Shown: positions 42,538 to 53,600 of the stretch, in pieces | Numbering within the stretch: the stretch's first letter is position 1 | How the letters are laid out: each line of letters opens with the position of its first letter | Origin: Zarea fungicola | Taxonomy: Eukaryota; Ascomycota; Sordariomycetes; Hypocreales; Cordycipitaceae | Assembly (NCBI GenBank): GCA_900169235.1 | Contig: FWCC01000075.1 | Span: forward strand, 186,001 to 250,000 | Length of the DNA: 64,000 nt | Direction of reading: 5' to 3' | Program-made: the position numbers and the translations under genes | The notes under the pieces: generated by a model | The model's input: the letters and a program-made list of their open reading frames with translations, nothing else | The model's database searches: none | Told to the model about the DNA's origin: nothing

Positions 42538-45500
42538 CTACGCCTTCCGCTCCGGACTCCCCTCCCGGCTCTCAATCGAGTCCACCATCTGCAGCACCCG
42601 CGACTTGGCCCGCGCCCTCTCCAGCGTCACCGCCTCCGCCGTCCCAAACACCGCCGCCGAGCTCGGCCGCCTGTCCGACATGCCGCCGTCCGTCGAGTGG
42701 CTCATCCGTCTCGGCTCCGCCAGCGCGCCCGGCAGCAGCGACGCCCCTTGCTCCGCCAGCGCGCCCTGCCGACTCATCCGCAGCATCGCATCCCGGTCCG
42801 CGTCCGTGCTGTCATCATCATCATGATCATGCTTTCCGCGGTAATGCGCGGGCGTGAGGCTGCGGTCGCTGTACAGAGACGGCGTGATGAATGGCGAAAA
42901 CTGGCTCACCGTCTGCGGATCCAGGGCTGGTTTCGTAATCGTCTGCTCCAGCGGGACGCCGCCGCCGTGGTGCTGCGACTGCTCACCCGAAGAGATGCTC
43001 GAAATCTGGCTCGCCGAGTCGAGCACTTCCGCGCGCTGCGGCTCGTGAAGACGCAGTGGCGGTGGCTCAAGCACCAGCGCCGCAGGCTTATTCTTGGCTA
43101 CTGCTGATGTCTTGGGCGGCGGCGTCACCTCGTCGTCATCATCATCGTAATGGTCGTCCGCGGCGGCATTCACCACCCGCAGTCGCTCCTTGGGCACAGT
43201 AAACATGACCTGCACAAGGCGCTGCTCCACCGCCCTCTCAATATCCCACTCGTTCTCCCCATCATCATCCCCAGGACCACCTTTTCCACTTACACGACGT
43301 CTCCTCGCACCACCTCTATCCGTAATGTCGCCGCTGCCGGTGCCATAGTCCGGGTCACTCAAATTCCACCCGCGACGGCCCTGTTTCCTCCGCAGGATCT
43401 CGCCACTGACCCCCGCGAGCGGCGCCTCGTAGTCTGCACTCACCCGTTCCAGCGAAGGGCGGCGCGGACTCTCTTCACGCATCGGCGACACCGACGCCTC
43501 CGACTCGGAGCCAGAAAACACGCGACGCAGGGAGCCCAGCCACGTGCGTCGGGGCTTGCTCTTCGAGGGGGAGCCAGGCACCGGGATGTGGTCGTATTCG
43601 TCATAGCCACTCCCCCTCAGGAGACCAGGGGCCTCGGCCTGCAGGGCGCCAAAGCCAGACGTCGCGGTGCGGTAGCTGCCCGACGAGGAGCTGCCGGCCT
43701 TTCTGTGGTGGTACACGCCCGCGCCCGCGAGGAGGCTGTCGGCCGCGCTGCGCGTCGACTCGGAGAGGTTGGAGCCGCTCCGGGACTCGTCGTCGCGGTA
43801 GGCACCACCACCCCCTGTGGAAAGGTGGCGCTGCAAGTCAACGCCGCCGCCGCTGCGGGTAGGCGAGCTGCGTCCTGCGCGGTTGCGTGCGTAGCGTGTG
43901 AGTAGCGCCTCTGCACCGCCGTCTGCTTCCGAGGACCATTCCTGTACTTCAGGATCCGGCCGTTCGGGGCTTGGCGTGCCTCGGCTGGGGATCGCATACG
44001 CTGCTGCTGCGGCGGCGGCTGCTGTGCCCGCCGCTACCGCTGCTGCAGTTCCATAGTGATGGTGTCCATGGCTCGTTGAGGGTGGGTTCTGGAATGGGTC
44101 GTCAGGGTGGTCGGCAGAAGGTGTCAGGAGCTGCTTTTCGCGGATGCTGTCCTGGCCCTCGTCATCTTCCATTATCGGATGAATCTGGCCGGGGTGCGAC
44201 GCAAAGTTGCTCATGCGACCGTCGCCGGACGGCAAGTAGGGCACGTAGCCACCACGAAGCTGCGCGCCGCCGCTGCCCACTGGTTTTCTTGGAATGGGGG
44301 CCGCTGTCATGCCCTCGCCGGTGCCTCCACTCATGGAGAGGCTCTCGTAACCGTTCCCGCCGTACGCCTTTTCCGCGTACTGCTGCTGCTGCAGGTACGG
44401 CTGCTGGTATTCGGCGTTGTTGTTGCTGTTTCGCTGTCCGAACCAGCCCCAGTTGCTGTATCCCGCGGGGGCGGCTTCCATGACGTCGTCGTCGGCGTCG
44501 TTGAAGAACTGGGCGTCGCGCGCCATGGCCTGCGCGGCCTCGTCTCGCCTCTGCGCGGTGCGGCGCTTCTTCTGGCGCAGGCAGCAGACGAGCGCAATGG
44601 CGCCGATAATCAGCAGCAAACCCAAACCCAGGCCGAGCCCCAGACCCAAGCCCAACCGTGTCGAGCGCGCCTTGGCCGCGGCGCTGTTGGGGCCGACACT
44701 GGGTGCGTCGGGATCCTGCGGGCTCGGGGGCGGCTTCGTGTACTCTGTCGCCCACGTCATTGATGTTAGATTTAGAAAACGCGCCGTGTCAGTGACCGAG
44801 GCAGCTCTCTTTGTTGTCGATGCGCTACCGTTGATGGCCCAGCCGCCGTACACCATCATAATGTTTCCGGGCAGCAGCGCCGATCCGTGCCCGTACACGG
44901 CGTCCCCCTCTGGCTGCGCGTCGGGAACCGCCCACATCCACGACTTGTACGTGTCGCTCATCTTGAGCACGGCCAGCTGCGGCACCGCCGCCGTATTCAC
45001 GTCCCCGACCCAGCCGCCCATGACGACGACCTCTGTCCCGTCCTGGCTCAGAATCGCCGTGTGGCCCGATCGGCTCGTCACCTCGGGGATGCTCCCATCA
45101 TCTCTCTTGCTGCTGCTGCTGCTGCTACCCTTGGTGCCGCTGCGGATGAGCTCCGTATTGGCTGCGCGGCCCACGGGCTGCTTAATGTCAATGTACGACC
45201 ATGACTGCTCCGGCAGGCTCCACACCGCCGCCGTGCTCATATTGATAAACGCCTGCTGCGTGTGCCCGCCGAGCAGAATGTACGTGCGCTTCTGCGTGAC
45301 CGTGCCCGAGATGTTGGTCAGCGAGGGCGGCTGCGGCGTGAGCGTGAACCCGGCAAACGGCGCGCGCGGGCCGGCCGTCGACGCGATAAAGGACCCGTAC
45401 CCGGTCGTCGCCGCATCATCCCCCAGACTATCTGGTGCGAGACTCGTCATCATGGTCGTGTAGTTGGCGCTCCCTTGCCAGCTGCTTGAGTCGGTGGTCG

Positions 45501-46110
45501 CGGGCGACTCGCACATGCCGCCGTAGCTGTACAGCGTCGGCTGGTCCATGACGGGCGCCAGCTTGGCGGAAAAGGCCAGGGTGCCGCCGAGGAAAAACGG
45601 CGCGCCGCCCGGGTTCGTCCCCGGTGCGGTATTGCGTGTCGGCCGCTTCGTCCAATTGCCGCCGCCCACAGTCGCGCCGCCGCCGCTATCCTTGCTGTTA
45701 TCATATGACCAGACTGTGCCCGTGTCGCTGCCGCATACGCCGGCGTAGACGAGCACGGAGCCATTGGCCGTGCGGACGGCGCCAAAGGCGGTGGAAGGGT
45801 CGGCATTGTCGCCCGTCAGAAAGGGGAGCTGGCTGGAGAGGACCTTGGGTGACAGGTCGGCGTTGAGCTTGTCGTTGTAGTCGATGGAGAGGAATTGGAC
45901 GCTGCCGTCGTCGGCCTGCTTAAAGATGTAGGTGTCCCCGGCGCCCCGGCAGGATGCCGCGCTGAAGCACGACGACGGTGTGAGGATCTGCGTCGGGACG
46001 TAGGGGAACTTGTGTGAGGCAGTGGCTGTCGAGGAAAAGGCGAGAAAGGCCGCTGTGGCTAACCGCCATGGTCGCCGTCGCACAGCGCCGGGACGCTGTT
46101 GCGAGGTCAT
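42538..46110 (-). CDS. Kelch-repeat single-pass membrane protein with long cytosolic tail
   Basis: One uninterrupted frame from ATG 46110 gives 1,190 residues; the open frame extends upstream but without an ATG. A basic start leads to a signal peptide ending near STATA. The outer part (to about residue 485) carries Kelch/galactose-oxidase-like blades, seen as TYILLGGHTQ, SGHTAILSQDGTEVVVMGGW and YGHGSALLPGNIMMVYGGW. The membrane segment begins with an unusual alternating (LG)n run that passes into LLLIIGAIALVCC (about 485-510). The tail of roughly 680 residues is low-complexity: Gln- and Gly-rich, Ser/Arg-rich with many possible phosphorylation sites, and a DDHYDDDDDE acidic patch. Similar Kelch membrane proteins are conserved in filamentous fungi; cell-end polarity or wall roles have been suggested for some relatives, but function here is inferred. 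Confidence 0.82.
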   Translation of the reverse strand: MTSQQRPGAVRRRPWRLATAAFLAFSSTATASHKFPYVPTQILTPSSCFSAASCRGAGDTYIFKQADDGSVQFLSIDYNDKLNADLSPKVLSSQLPFLTGDNADPSTAFGAVRTANGSVLVYAGVCGSDTGTVWSYDNSKDSGGGATVGGGNWTKRPTRNTAPGTNPGGAPFFLGGTLAFSAKLAPVMDQPTLYSYGGMCESPATTDSSSWQGSANYTTMMTSLAPDSLGDDAATTGYGSFIASTAGPRAPFAGFTLTPQPPSLTNISGTVTQKRTYILLGGHTQQAFINMSTAAVWSLPEQSWSYIDIKQPVGRAANTELIRSGTKGSSSSSSKRDDGSIPEVTSRSGHTAILSQDGTEVVVMGGWVGDVNTAAVPQLAVLKMSDTYKSWMWAVPDAQPEGDAVYGHGSALLPGNIMMVYGGWAINGSASTTKRAASVTDTARFLNLTSMTWATEYTKPPPSPQDPDAPSVGPNSAAAKARSTRLGLGLGLGLGLGLLLIIGAIALVCCLRQKKRRTAQRRDEAAQAMARDAQFFNDADDDVMEAAPAGYSNWGWFGQRNSNNNAEYQQPYLQQQQYAEKAYGGNGYESLSMSGGTGEGMTAAPIPRKPVGSGGAQLRGGYVPYLPSGDGRMSNFASHPGQIHPIMEDDEGQDSIREKQLLTPSADHPDDPFQNPPSTSHGHHHYGTAAAVAAGTAAAAAAAAYAIPSRGTPSPERPDPEVQEWSSEADGGAEALLTRYARNRAGRSSPTRSGGGVDLQRHLSTGGGGAYRDDESRSGSNLSESTRSAADSLLAGAGVYHHRKAGSSSSGSYRTATSGFGALQAEAPGLLRGSGYDEYDHIPVPGSPSKSKPRRTWLGSLRRVFSGSESEASVSPMREESPRRPSLERVSADYEAPLAGVSGEILRRKQGRRGWNLSDPDYGTGSGDITDRGGARRRRVSGKGGPGDDDGENEWDIERAVEQRLVQVMFTVPKERLRVVNAAADDHYDDDDDEVTPPPKTSAVAKNKPAALVLEPPPLRLHEPQRAEVLDSASQISSISSGEQSQHHGGGVPLEQTITKPALDPQTVSQFSPFITPSLYSDRSLTPAHYRGKHDHDDDDSTDADRDAMLRMSRQGALAEQGASLLPGALAEPRRMSHSTDGGMSDRRPSSAAVFGTAEAVTLERARAKSRVLQMVDSIESREGSPERKA

Positions 46111-47696
46111 TTGCGGTGTAGTTTGAATGTATAAACGTATATCTCGTTTCGTAGAGAGGAGTTTCGTCTTGTCTCGGTTGTGTCGTCTCTTCAAACCATG
46201 GTTATTTTTATTGCAAGCTGTCCAAGTCGGTGACGACCGTCTGAGTATAGAGCTTCAAAGCCTCGTAATGATGGCCCATTTACAAATCCGGTCTCGGTCC
46301 GGAGGCAAGGCAAAATCGTGGCCACGGCCAAAGTAAACAAGACAAAGAATATGGACTAAGAAGCAAAGTGTCGACAATGGCTACGCTTGTCTTTGGCAAG
46401 CCTCAAAATACGTAAAGTGGTTGAAAATAAAGCAGATGAAGAAAAAAGGACAGAAGAAGAAAGCAAGCCAAGGGAGGAGGCAGTACAGAAGGGTTGTGCA
46501 GTGTGTCCTAAAATGAAGCACACACAAAGATTATTGTCTCGCCGTCCCGCCCACTCTGTAACCTTGCTCTACCAGGCCAAGGAAAGCGGGGGTTTTGGTA
46601 ACAAGTAGCAACGGGGGGTGAGGGGCTGGGAAGCAAACGGGTGGCTTCAACGTAACATTCAAGATGGCAAATGGGATGTGTTGGAGCATGTGTGTCTAGC
46701 TAGCGACTACAGATATTACTGTCCACGAGTCCAAGTGGGATGAGCCAGCCATGCACAAAGCAGCAGGTGAGCACCAGAAATGGTGCATCTTGGCACTAAT
46801 TGGTGACCACTAGCTCAAGTGGACATGCTATCTTTATGTTCCAGAACAGTCCTATTGTCTAAAGTGCGTGCGAAACAGGCAAGGATATGATGTCTGGTGC
46901 ATTGTTTTGGCGGCCGTGGTTGCTACGGAGACGGCGATCCTTTTAGTGTGGACTGGCCGAGCCACCGCAACACGCCACCAATAGTCTCACTGTACCAGTA
47001 TGGAGTGCAATCATGCCACTTAGAGTTTAATGTAGTTGTACTGAGTAAACAAGAATGTAGAAATCTGGAAATGTGAAAACCTCCGTTGCTGGTTTAGATG
47101 AGGCCGATCAATGTGAAACGCGTTTCGCTATCAGTGCACACAATACAGTCAAAGTGCTTGGATAGACTGCGAGCTAGGCAGTATTTAATTAGTGACGGCA
47201 GTGACAACCTGGTGACATGTAAGATACGCCACCTGCAGGACCCTTCATCTACATTTATTAGTTACTCGGCTGACGGATTGCTACGTTTCAAAACGGCCAG
47301 AAATGGCAAGGCCGCAGGAGTTGGTGAGGTGCAGATTAATCTAACTTAATTTATTTAACATGTTCCCCAATTCAACGTAGCCGGCGGGATTTCTCATATT
47401 TCTGCTGTAGTCTAGGGTAGGCCGACTTGACACGACGCAACAGATCTGCCAGAAGACGTTGGAGTTTTGTGTCATACTGTATACATGAAGAATGCCATTT
47501 ATTCAGCCAATTAGTCACTTTGTACTGTCAAAGAAGCAATTGGTTACAAGGAAACGGAGCGTATTGGCACTGACAAAACCTCGCGCTACTACACACACAT
47601 CTCACCATTCCAAGTCATCAACGCGCCAAAAGTAACTTTCAAACAGTTTTCTGTTGATCCCTGCTGAAAGAAAATACATACATCAAGCCCAAGGCC
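46111..47696. other. Intergenic, 1.6 kb, no gene seen
   Basis: This is the 5' flank of the Kelch gene and the 3' flank of the coiled-coil gene. The small frames at 46387-46608 and 47098-47349 (plus) have no motif or splice context. The region near the Kelch start is pyrimidine-rich, and AT content rises around 47 kb. Confidence 0.5.
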
Positions 47697-49244
47697 CTAC
47701 ATCTCATAATCAGCACTGCCCAAGACATCCGCAGGCCCAGGTAGCTGCCGTTCCAACTCCTTTACCTTTTGCTTGTACTCGTTGAGCGTATGCAGCAACT
47801 CCTCAACCTGCTCCCGCGCGTCCATGTCCATGTTTCTCTCGTAAAATGCCAACGCCGTAGTCGCCCTCTCTAGCTGCTGATCCTTGACCTCTAGCATATC
47901 CTGCAGCACCTTGACGTCTTTGTTGCCATTGCCATCATCATCAACACTAACATACCCATTATCAAACCCTCTTCGTCCTACGGGCTCTTTCCCCTTGGCA
48001 GCACTCGCACTCCTCTTCTCCATCGCCGCCTCCAACGCCGTCGCCCGCTCCGCCCACCGCGGCGTCACCACCGACACCACCGTCGGCCGCCTCTCCATGT
48101 CCAGCAGGTGTCCCAGCGCCGCGTTCTGCCGAATCCCCGGCATCATGAAGAGCGTTCCTTGCCGTCCCTGACCCTTGATGCGGAAGAAGCGCGTCTCCAG
48201 ATCGACGGGCACGAGGCCCCGGGCATACCACTCGCCGCCGCGCTGCTTCATCCACGTCGCCTCGCCGCCGACGCCGAGATCCCACCACAGCGCCTGCTTC
48301 TTTTCGACCTGCGCCTCGGCGCGGTCGAGCACGGCGTGGATGCGCTCGTACACGACGCTCCGGTTCCCCACGATGAGGAGCTCGTCCTGCGGCACGGGGA
48401 TCCCCTCGGTGCCCTCCTCGCTGGTGTCGGCATGCCGCGGCGCCGCGGGTATGCCCTCCACCGCCGCGAGAGCGTTGGTGTAGCTGATTTCGAGCTCGTG
48501 CAGGCGCCGGATCAGGGACTGGGTGTGCAGAAGCCACTGGCCGAGGAGCGTGTTGCGGGCGGCGTCGAGCTGGGCGGCGTCGGCGCCGTACGCGCTGGGG
48601 AGCACGGACATGAGACCGCCCGTCGCGCTGAACTCGTGGTCCAGGAGCTCGAGGCAGGCGTTGGCGTGCATGACGAGGTTTGCGTGCGTCGCAAACGGTC
48701 GTCTTGGCCGTGGTCCCTCGTCGCCACCTTTGCCGTGTCCTCCTTTACATGTCGTGGAATCATCGCCATCATCATCATCGTCATGGACAGTGTGGAGCGG
48801 GCAGTGGGCTTCGGGCCCGTCGCGCTCGCTTTCGTGGGCAATCGTGTTTAGGAGCGCCCATATAGGGAGGTGGTGGCTCTCGTCGTCGTTCTTGTACGGC
48901 GCGCCGAGGTCGTTGAGCCAGTCAAAGGCGTCGTTGTGCTGGAACGGTGGCACGTTTCCATTTCCATTTCCTGGGACGGGCACGGCGCCGGCGTCGCCAA
49001 GGACGCGGCGGCCGTCGGAGACGCTGAGGCGCTGGATGAGAATGGCCAGGGACTGGGCGTGCTGCTTGAGCGCGAGGAGCGTGGGCGGACGGTGGGAGGA
49101 GAGGTAGGAGCAGTTGACGTGGGCGAGGCGCTGGAGGTCGGCCTCGGTGAGAAGGCCGTTTTCCGGGTCGGTCCAGGTGTTGGCCCATGATCGGGCGTAG
49201 GATGTAGCTGGGATGGCGGGCGGCGCCGTATTAAGCGCCGGCAT
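47697..49244 (-). CDS. Conserved-looking protein of unknown function with C-terminal coiled coil
   Basis: A single exon from ATG 49244 encodes 515 residues. I do not recognise the family. The N-terminal part (SWANTWTDPENGLLTEADLQRLAHVNCSYL) looks conserved in style and is followed by helical segments, an acidic DDDDDGDD tract and a central region with RIHAVLDRAEAQVEKK. The segment after that (RRPTVVSVVTPRWAERATALEAAM) is again helical. The last 60 residues (KVLQDMLEVKDQQLER to KVKELERQLPGP) have heptad spacing and should form a coiled coil. No membrane helix, signal peptide or catalytic motif is evident, so a cytosolic or nuclear scaffold role is possible. Strong GC-rich codon use matches the flanking core genes. 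Confidence 0.75.
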   Translation of the reverse strand: MPALNTAPPAIPATSYARSWANTWTDPENGLLTEADLQRLAHVNCSYLSSHRPPTLLALKQHAQSLAILIQRLSVSDGRRVLGDAGAVPVPGNGNGNVPPFQHNDAFDWLNDLGAPYKNDDESHHLPIWALLNTIAHESERDGPEAHCPLHTVHDDDDDGDDSTTCKGGHGKGGDEGPRPRRPFATHANLVMHANACLELLDHEFSATGGLMSVLPSAYGADAAQLDAARNTLLGQWLLHTQSLIRRLHELEISYTNALAAVEGIPAAPRHADTSEEGTEGIPVPQDELLIVGNRSVVYERIHAVLDRAEAQVEKKQALWWDLGVGGEATWMKQRGGEWYARGLVPVDLETRFFRIKGQGRQGTLFMMPGIRQNAALGHLLDMERRPTVVSVVTPRWAERATALEAAMEKRSASAAKGKEPVGRRGFDNGYVSVDDDGNGNKDVKVLQDMLEVKDQQLERATTALAFYERNMDMDAREQVEELLHTLNEYKQKVKELERQLPGPADVLGSADYEM

Positions 49245-49894
49245 CTTCAAGATTTATTGAAACAAGAACTGAATATTAATATTGATTTTTATTACTTTAT
49301 TCTCGTGTTTACAGTATTAAATGCAGCACAGGGTTGGATATTCTATTATACAACGTTGACATTGCTCACATCGAGAGTGCACGCAGCCACATGTCCCAAT
49401 TCGAAATGAACAAAGAAACAGTGTGGCTGTATAAATAGTATTGCCAGGCAAACCATTTCTTTGTTCAACAATCTACCGCCGCATTTGTCGATTGTCGACG
49501 TACGGAGTAGATGGTTTGCATGTCTTTGTTCTACAAGTTGCTGCCCCGAGCGTCTGTGACTCTGAAAAGTCCGACAACTACTGCAAAACTCTTATCAATA
49601 GCCTTGGATGGGATATCCCCGAATTTAATCATATACTCCCAACAGCAGAGGAGTCATGTTCTCCAGAACCGGCCGGAGCTGGTGTTGGTTACGGCGTAGC
49701 CAGACTCCGGAGCTCAGCATTCGTCCCCACCTTCGGAGGGCGCGAGCGGCACAAGAGTCATGCCGATCAAGCAAGCGGTCCGAATGTCGTAATCTCTAGA
49801 AAATTAAATAAATACCAATCCATCCAAGAAGAAGAGAAAAAAATTGAACAAAAATAAAATAAAATAAAGTAACATCTCTGTTGAATTAGCCACA
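49245..49894. promoter_or_regulatory. Divergent spacer between the coiled-coil and GNAT genes
   Basis: This 650-bp stretch separates two start codons on opposite strands. It is AT-rich near each end and contains an AAAATAAAAT run close to the GNAT start. A plus-strand open frame at 49441-49857 lacks any motif and is not called. Confidence 0.45.
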
Positions 49895-50643
49895 ATGCCT
49901 CTTCATTTGCGCCTCGCCACCGAGGCCGACACGGATGGCATTGCCCGCGTCGCGAGAACCGCTTTTGACCCCTCCACCGATGCCATTGCCCGCAACCTCT
50001 TCCCGACACACCTGCAGCCGGCGGCGGGACCCAGCGTCAATGGCGAGGGTGGTGCCGCAGACGAGGTCGATCACGGGCTCGTCTGGCGGCGCACTCGCAA
50101 GGGCATCAAGGCGCGCACGGAGCGCGTCGTCCTCATGGTGGTGACGGACGACACCCTGCCCGCCGAGGAGGCCATTGTCGGGTTCTCGCTGTGGGAGGAG
50201 CCGGTGCCGGCCGACTACGTGGCGGACGCGAGCAAGAAGCCGGAGCCGCAGATTCCCTGCCCGACGCTGGACGAGGAGGCGTACAGGACGCTGCGGCGGG
50301 TGACGGCGGAGGCGACGACGACGTATTTTGGCGAGGCCGGGTACAAGCACATGTGGTGTGAGTTTTAAAAAATTTACCAGCTTCTTGTTTTACTTTACTA
50401 ATACTAGTACTATCAGACCTGGATTACCTTGGTGTGCACCCCAATCATCAGCGCAGGGGCATTGGCAAGATGCTGCTCAATTGGGGCATTGACAAGGCCA
50501 AGGAACAAAACAAGGATGCCTTTCTCATCGCGACGCCGGCAGGGGTGCCGCTGTATCAAGTCATGGGCTTTGAGGGCCTGGAGCCGTTTATGCTGTTTGA
50601 TACGCCGCATACGGGTATGATTAGGAGACCGGGGCAACAATAG
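49895..50643 (+). CDS. GNAT-family N-acetyltransferase
   Basis: Two exons, 49895-50357 and 50417-50643, give 229 residues. The N-terminal block (LHLRLATEADTDGIARVARTAF) is the usual first strand and helix of the GNAT fold. The acetyl-CoA loop is QRRGIGKMLL, in the exon-2 sequence LDYLGVHPNHQRRGIGKMLL, and fits the Q/RxxGxG/A signature. The end VPLYQVMGFEGLEPF matches the Y..xGF strand of the family. An insertion of about 50 residues rich in Pro/Glu/Ala separates the two halves, as in many fungal GNATs. The substrate (amine, amino acid or protein) cannot be told. No targeting signal is seen. Confidence 0.87.
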
Positions 50644-51144
50644 ACGCAACAGACGGCAACACTTGTTGTGTATGCACAATAAGCTGTGTGATTCATCTGA
50701 TTGCTGCAACGAGGCACTCGCGGAATAGACTGCTAGACGATACCGGCGTGTTGCTCTCTGCTACTCCCGCAATGGGCAGTGTTGGACAGGTGGGAGCTGC
50801 AGGGAGACTATAGAGACTGCAAAAGGCTATAAATATAAATAAAATAAAGATGGAATTCTATGTATGGAGCTTCTGAATTTGACCAATCAGTAATCAATTG
50901 ATATGAGTCGCGTACGAATGTGCGACTTTGGTGAGCTTGTCGTCATGCGCATTTTTGCCTGTTGGTCCAGATGTCCCACTATGCAATTGAAGATGCAGGT
51001 AAGCGCTAACTTGTACCGGACGGATCGGTTGCTCCATTCCACTGCATGACAGTTGCCTGATTATTTCCTCACCTTTGCACCCAATTTGATCCGGATATCG
51101 TCGTCATTCTCCTTCTCTTCAGACCTGACCTCCAACTAGTCAAC
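50644..51144. other. Intergenic upstream of the SDR gene
   Basis: No gene. The 501 bp contain the 3' end of the GNAT gene with an AATAAAATAAA tract near 50837 and the pyrimidine-rich leader of the dehydrogenase gene. Confidence 0.5.
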
Positions 51145-52131
51145 ATGGCGTCTTCTCTCAGCGCAGCAAACCTCTTTTCTGTCCAGGGCCTGGTGGCCGT
51201 TATAACTGGAGGTGGCACAGGTTTGTCCTGCCGACTACGTATGGATGAGGCATAAACTGTATACTGAGAGGTCCCCGCACGCAGGTATTGGCCTCATGAT
51301 GGCAAGGGCTCTCGCAGCCAATGGAGCTGCCAAAGTATACATCCTTGGCCGTCGCGGAGAGGTGCTGCAAGAAGCCGTGCAAAGCTCCGGATTTCCCGAC
51401 ATTCTCATTCCCATTGTAGCCGACGTAACGTCCAAGGAGTCTTTAGAAGGGGCGGTAAAACAGATAAGCGCCGAGACGGGGTTTATTAATGTGCTCGTGG
51501 CCAATGCAGGGCAGACGGGACCGCGGCACAACTTTACTGGCTCGACGATTGACGAGTTTCAGGCGGAGCTGTGGAAGCCGGATATGAGCGAGTACGTGGA
51601 TACATTTGCCGCCAATACGGCTGGTGTGTGGTATACAATTGTGGCGTTTCTGAAGCTGCTTGACGAGGGCAACAAAAAGGGCAATGTCTCGCAGAGCAGT
51701 CAGGTCATTTCTACGGGCAGCGTCGGGGGGTTCAACAGGAAAACGCAAGGCAACTACGCGTATGCGCAGAGCAAGGCGGCACTGACGCATTTGACGAAGC
51801 AGCTGGCAACGCGGTTGATACCGTATGGTATCCGTTCCAACATGATTGCGCCTGGATGTACGTTTTACATGACCAAAAGGAAAAAAAAGGAAAAAAAGTG
51901 AGACGAACGCTAACAAAATGTCTAGTATACCCAGCAGAATCGGCAGCCGAATTCATCAAGAGGTTTGAGAATATTGAGCTCAAGACGATAGTGCCAGTGA
52001 ATCGGCTGGGAACAGAAGAGGACATGGCGGGGTGCATCCTGTATCTGACAAGTCGGGCTGGTGGTTATTTGAGCGGGTGTGTGATTGTGACGGATGGAGG
52101 ATCGCTGTCCATTCTGCCTTCGACGTATTAG
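51145..52131 (+). CDS. Short-chain dehydrogenase/reductase (SDR)
   Basis: Three exons, 51145-51220, 51285-51857 and 51926-52131, give 284 residues. The cofactor motif TGGGTGIG (21-28) is completed across the first intron. VANAGQTG is the NNAG-type structural motif. STGSVGG carries the catalytic Ser, and NYAYAQSKAAL carries the YxxxK pair. The segment after the active site (RSNMIAPGLYPAES) and the end block VNRLGTEEDMAGCILYLTSRAGGYLSGCVIVTDGG are classical SDR. All catalytic residues are present. The enzyme would reduce or oxidise a small carbonyl/alcohol with NADP(H) or NAD(H), probably in the cytosol. The substrate is unknown, and no partner genes suggest a pathway. Confidence 0.92.
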
Positions 52132-52916
52132 GAAGTACAGTGATGGTCTCAAGACTGGTTGCTGTTTGAGCAACAGTTCCACCAGCAGTGACGGACTCGA
52201 AAAGGCGGAGCAACGTTAGTATCGATACAACTTGTCATAATACAAAGCGTGGATCGATCCGAAGAGTTGGTTTCGGTGTAGATACAAACCATGACTGCTG
52301 TGATGATGTAATGATCTGCCGGAATGGAAGACCCGTTTCCACCTTGGGGATTAGTTAAAGTTTGACGCCAGGCCGCCCCAGCCACTGACAAGAGGGGAAA
52401 CAGGGCAATAGCCGACTGCTATCATGAACCTGTGCTGGATTTGGAAGACCGAAACCGAGGGTACGATGTTTGTCGGCGGCTGGCCGACTGCTGAGATTGG
52501 GGCGGTGTTTCAATTGAGATTTTCCGCCCTTGGCCTCGAAATGGAGACCTAAGAGCCATGGCAGTCCCCACCAGGCCAATCTTGCCATGACAATTGTCTT
52601 TCTGAAGCGATCGTCCAAGCCTTGGCCCGATGGATCTCGACATTGTGCCATTGATGACGATGGCAGGTCATGTTGGAACAAAGCTGTAGAGGGCTGGCCA
52701 GATGGATGAAAGCTTCATGCTGCTGTACTTGGGCGGGCATGTCCGGTAATTCGTCTCGCTATTGTACATGTCGAGTGCACGGGTAGATTGGGCGATGGAT
52801 GAAACTGTAAATTGAGGAGACGAGGTAGGACAATAAACATGTGTGATGGTGATGTTTGCACCCAAGAGAGATGTAGCTGGGTGTCTTGGCGGCAGCGGAT
52901 GACGCAGACATCATGC

Positions 52917-52959
52917 CATGCAAGCAGGCATGCAAGCAGGTGTGCAAGCGCAAGCAGCG
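52917..52959. repeat. Tandem 12-bp CATGCAAGCAGG units
   Basis: Two perfect 12-bp units are followed by degenerate GCAAGC units. They lie in the spacer between the SDR and CSC1-type genes. Confidence 0.75.
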
Positions 52960-53560
52960 TGCGGGGAAGAATTAGCCTGCCACTCGCCTGGGCCGAGGGC
53001 AGAGGCTACCAGTATGCATTGGCTCTTGGCTTTGATGGATGGTGGCGTCGAGGGTGTTGGAGAGGGTGTGATGCAAGGTGGGGGATAGTCGCAGGACAAA
53101 GGTCGGCCGAGACAATGACAGCAAACAATAATTTTCTACTAGTACCCAGTTTGCCAGTATAAATTTTTTTTTTTTAACTCAGGCTTGGGCAGAAAGAATT
53201 GGGTTCTCAAGTGTGGCACCCGGCTAACAGCTGCCGGCACCAGCTGGCAAGATGTGGCACAGTGGCAGCGTGTAAATATCTTGTGGCGTTCAAGGGCACA
53301 GCTGAGCAGGGATGTGGGAGACGGTCGAGGCAGGCCGACGCAGGGCTCGAGTGGGCAGGGCTCAAGTGGGCAGTCGGGAAGGGACAGCTATGCAGGGTCC
53401 TGGACATTTTACTATAAACCAGAAACTATAAACGGGCAGTGCAGCATAGCAAGTACAGACTACAAAGTAGAGTGACACAGTGATGGCCGGCAAGAAGCTG
53501 ATGAGAGTAAATTGCAGCACTCGTGATACTTGGTACATGATATACTCGCCATGTTGATAC

Positions 53561-53600
53561 ATACTGCTACATGCTGCCACATGCTGCCACATACTGCCAC
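53561..53600. repeat. Four tandem 10-bp units (ATGCTGCCAC)
   Basis: Four consecutive 10-bp units are seen; the middle two are identical and the outer two carry one or two changes. No coding role. Confidence 0.8.
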
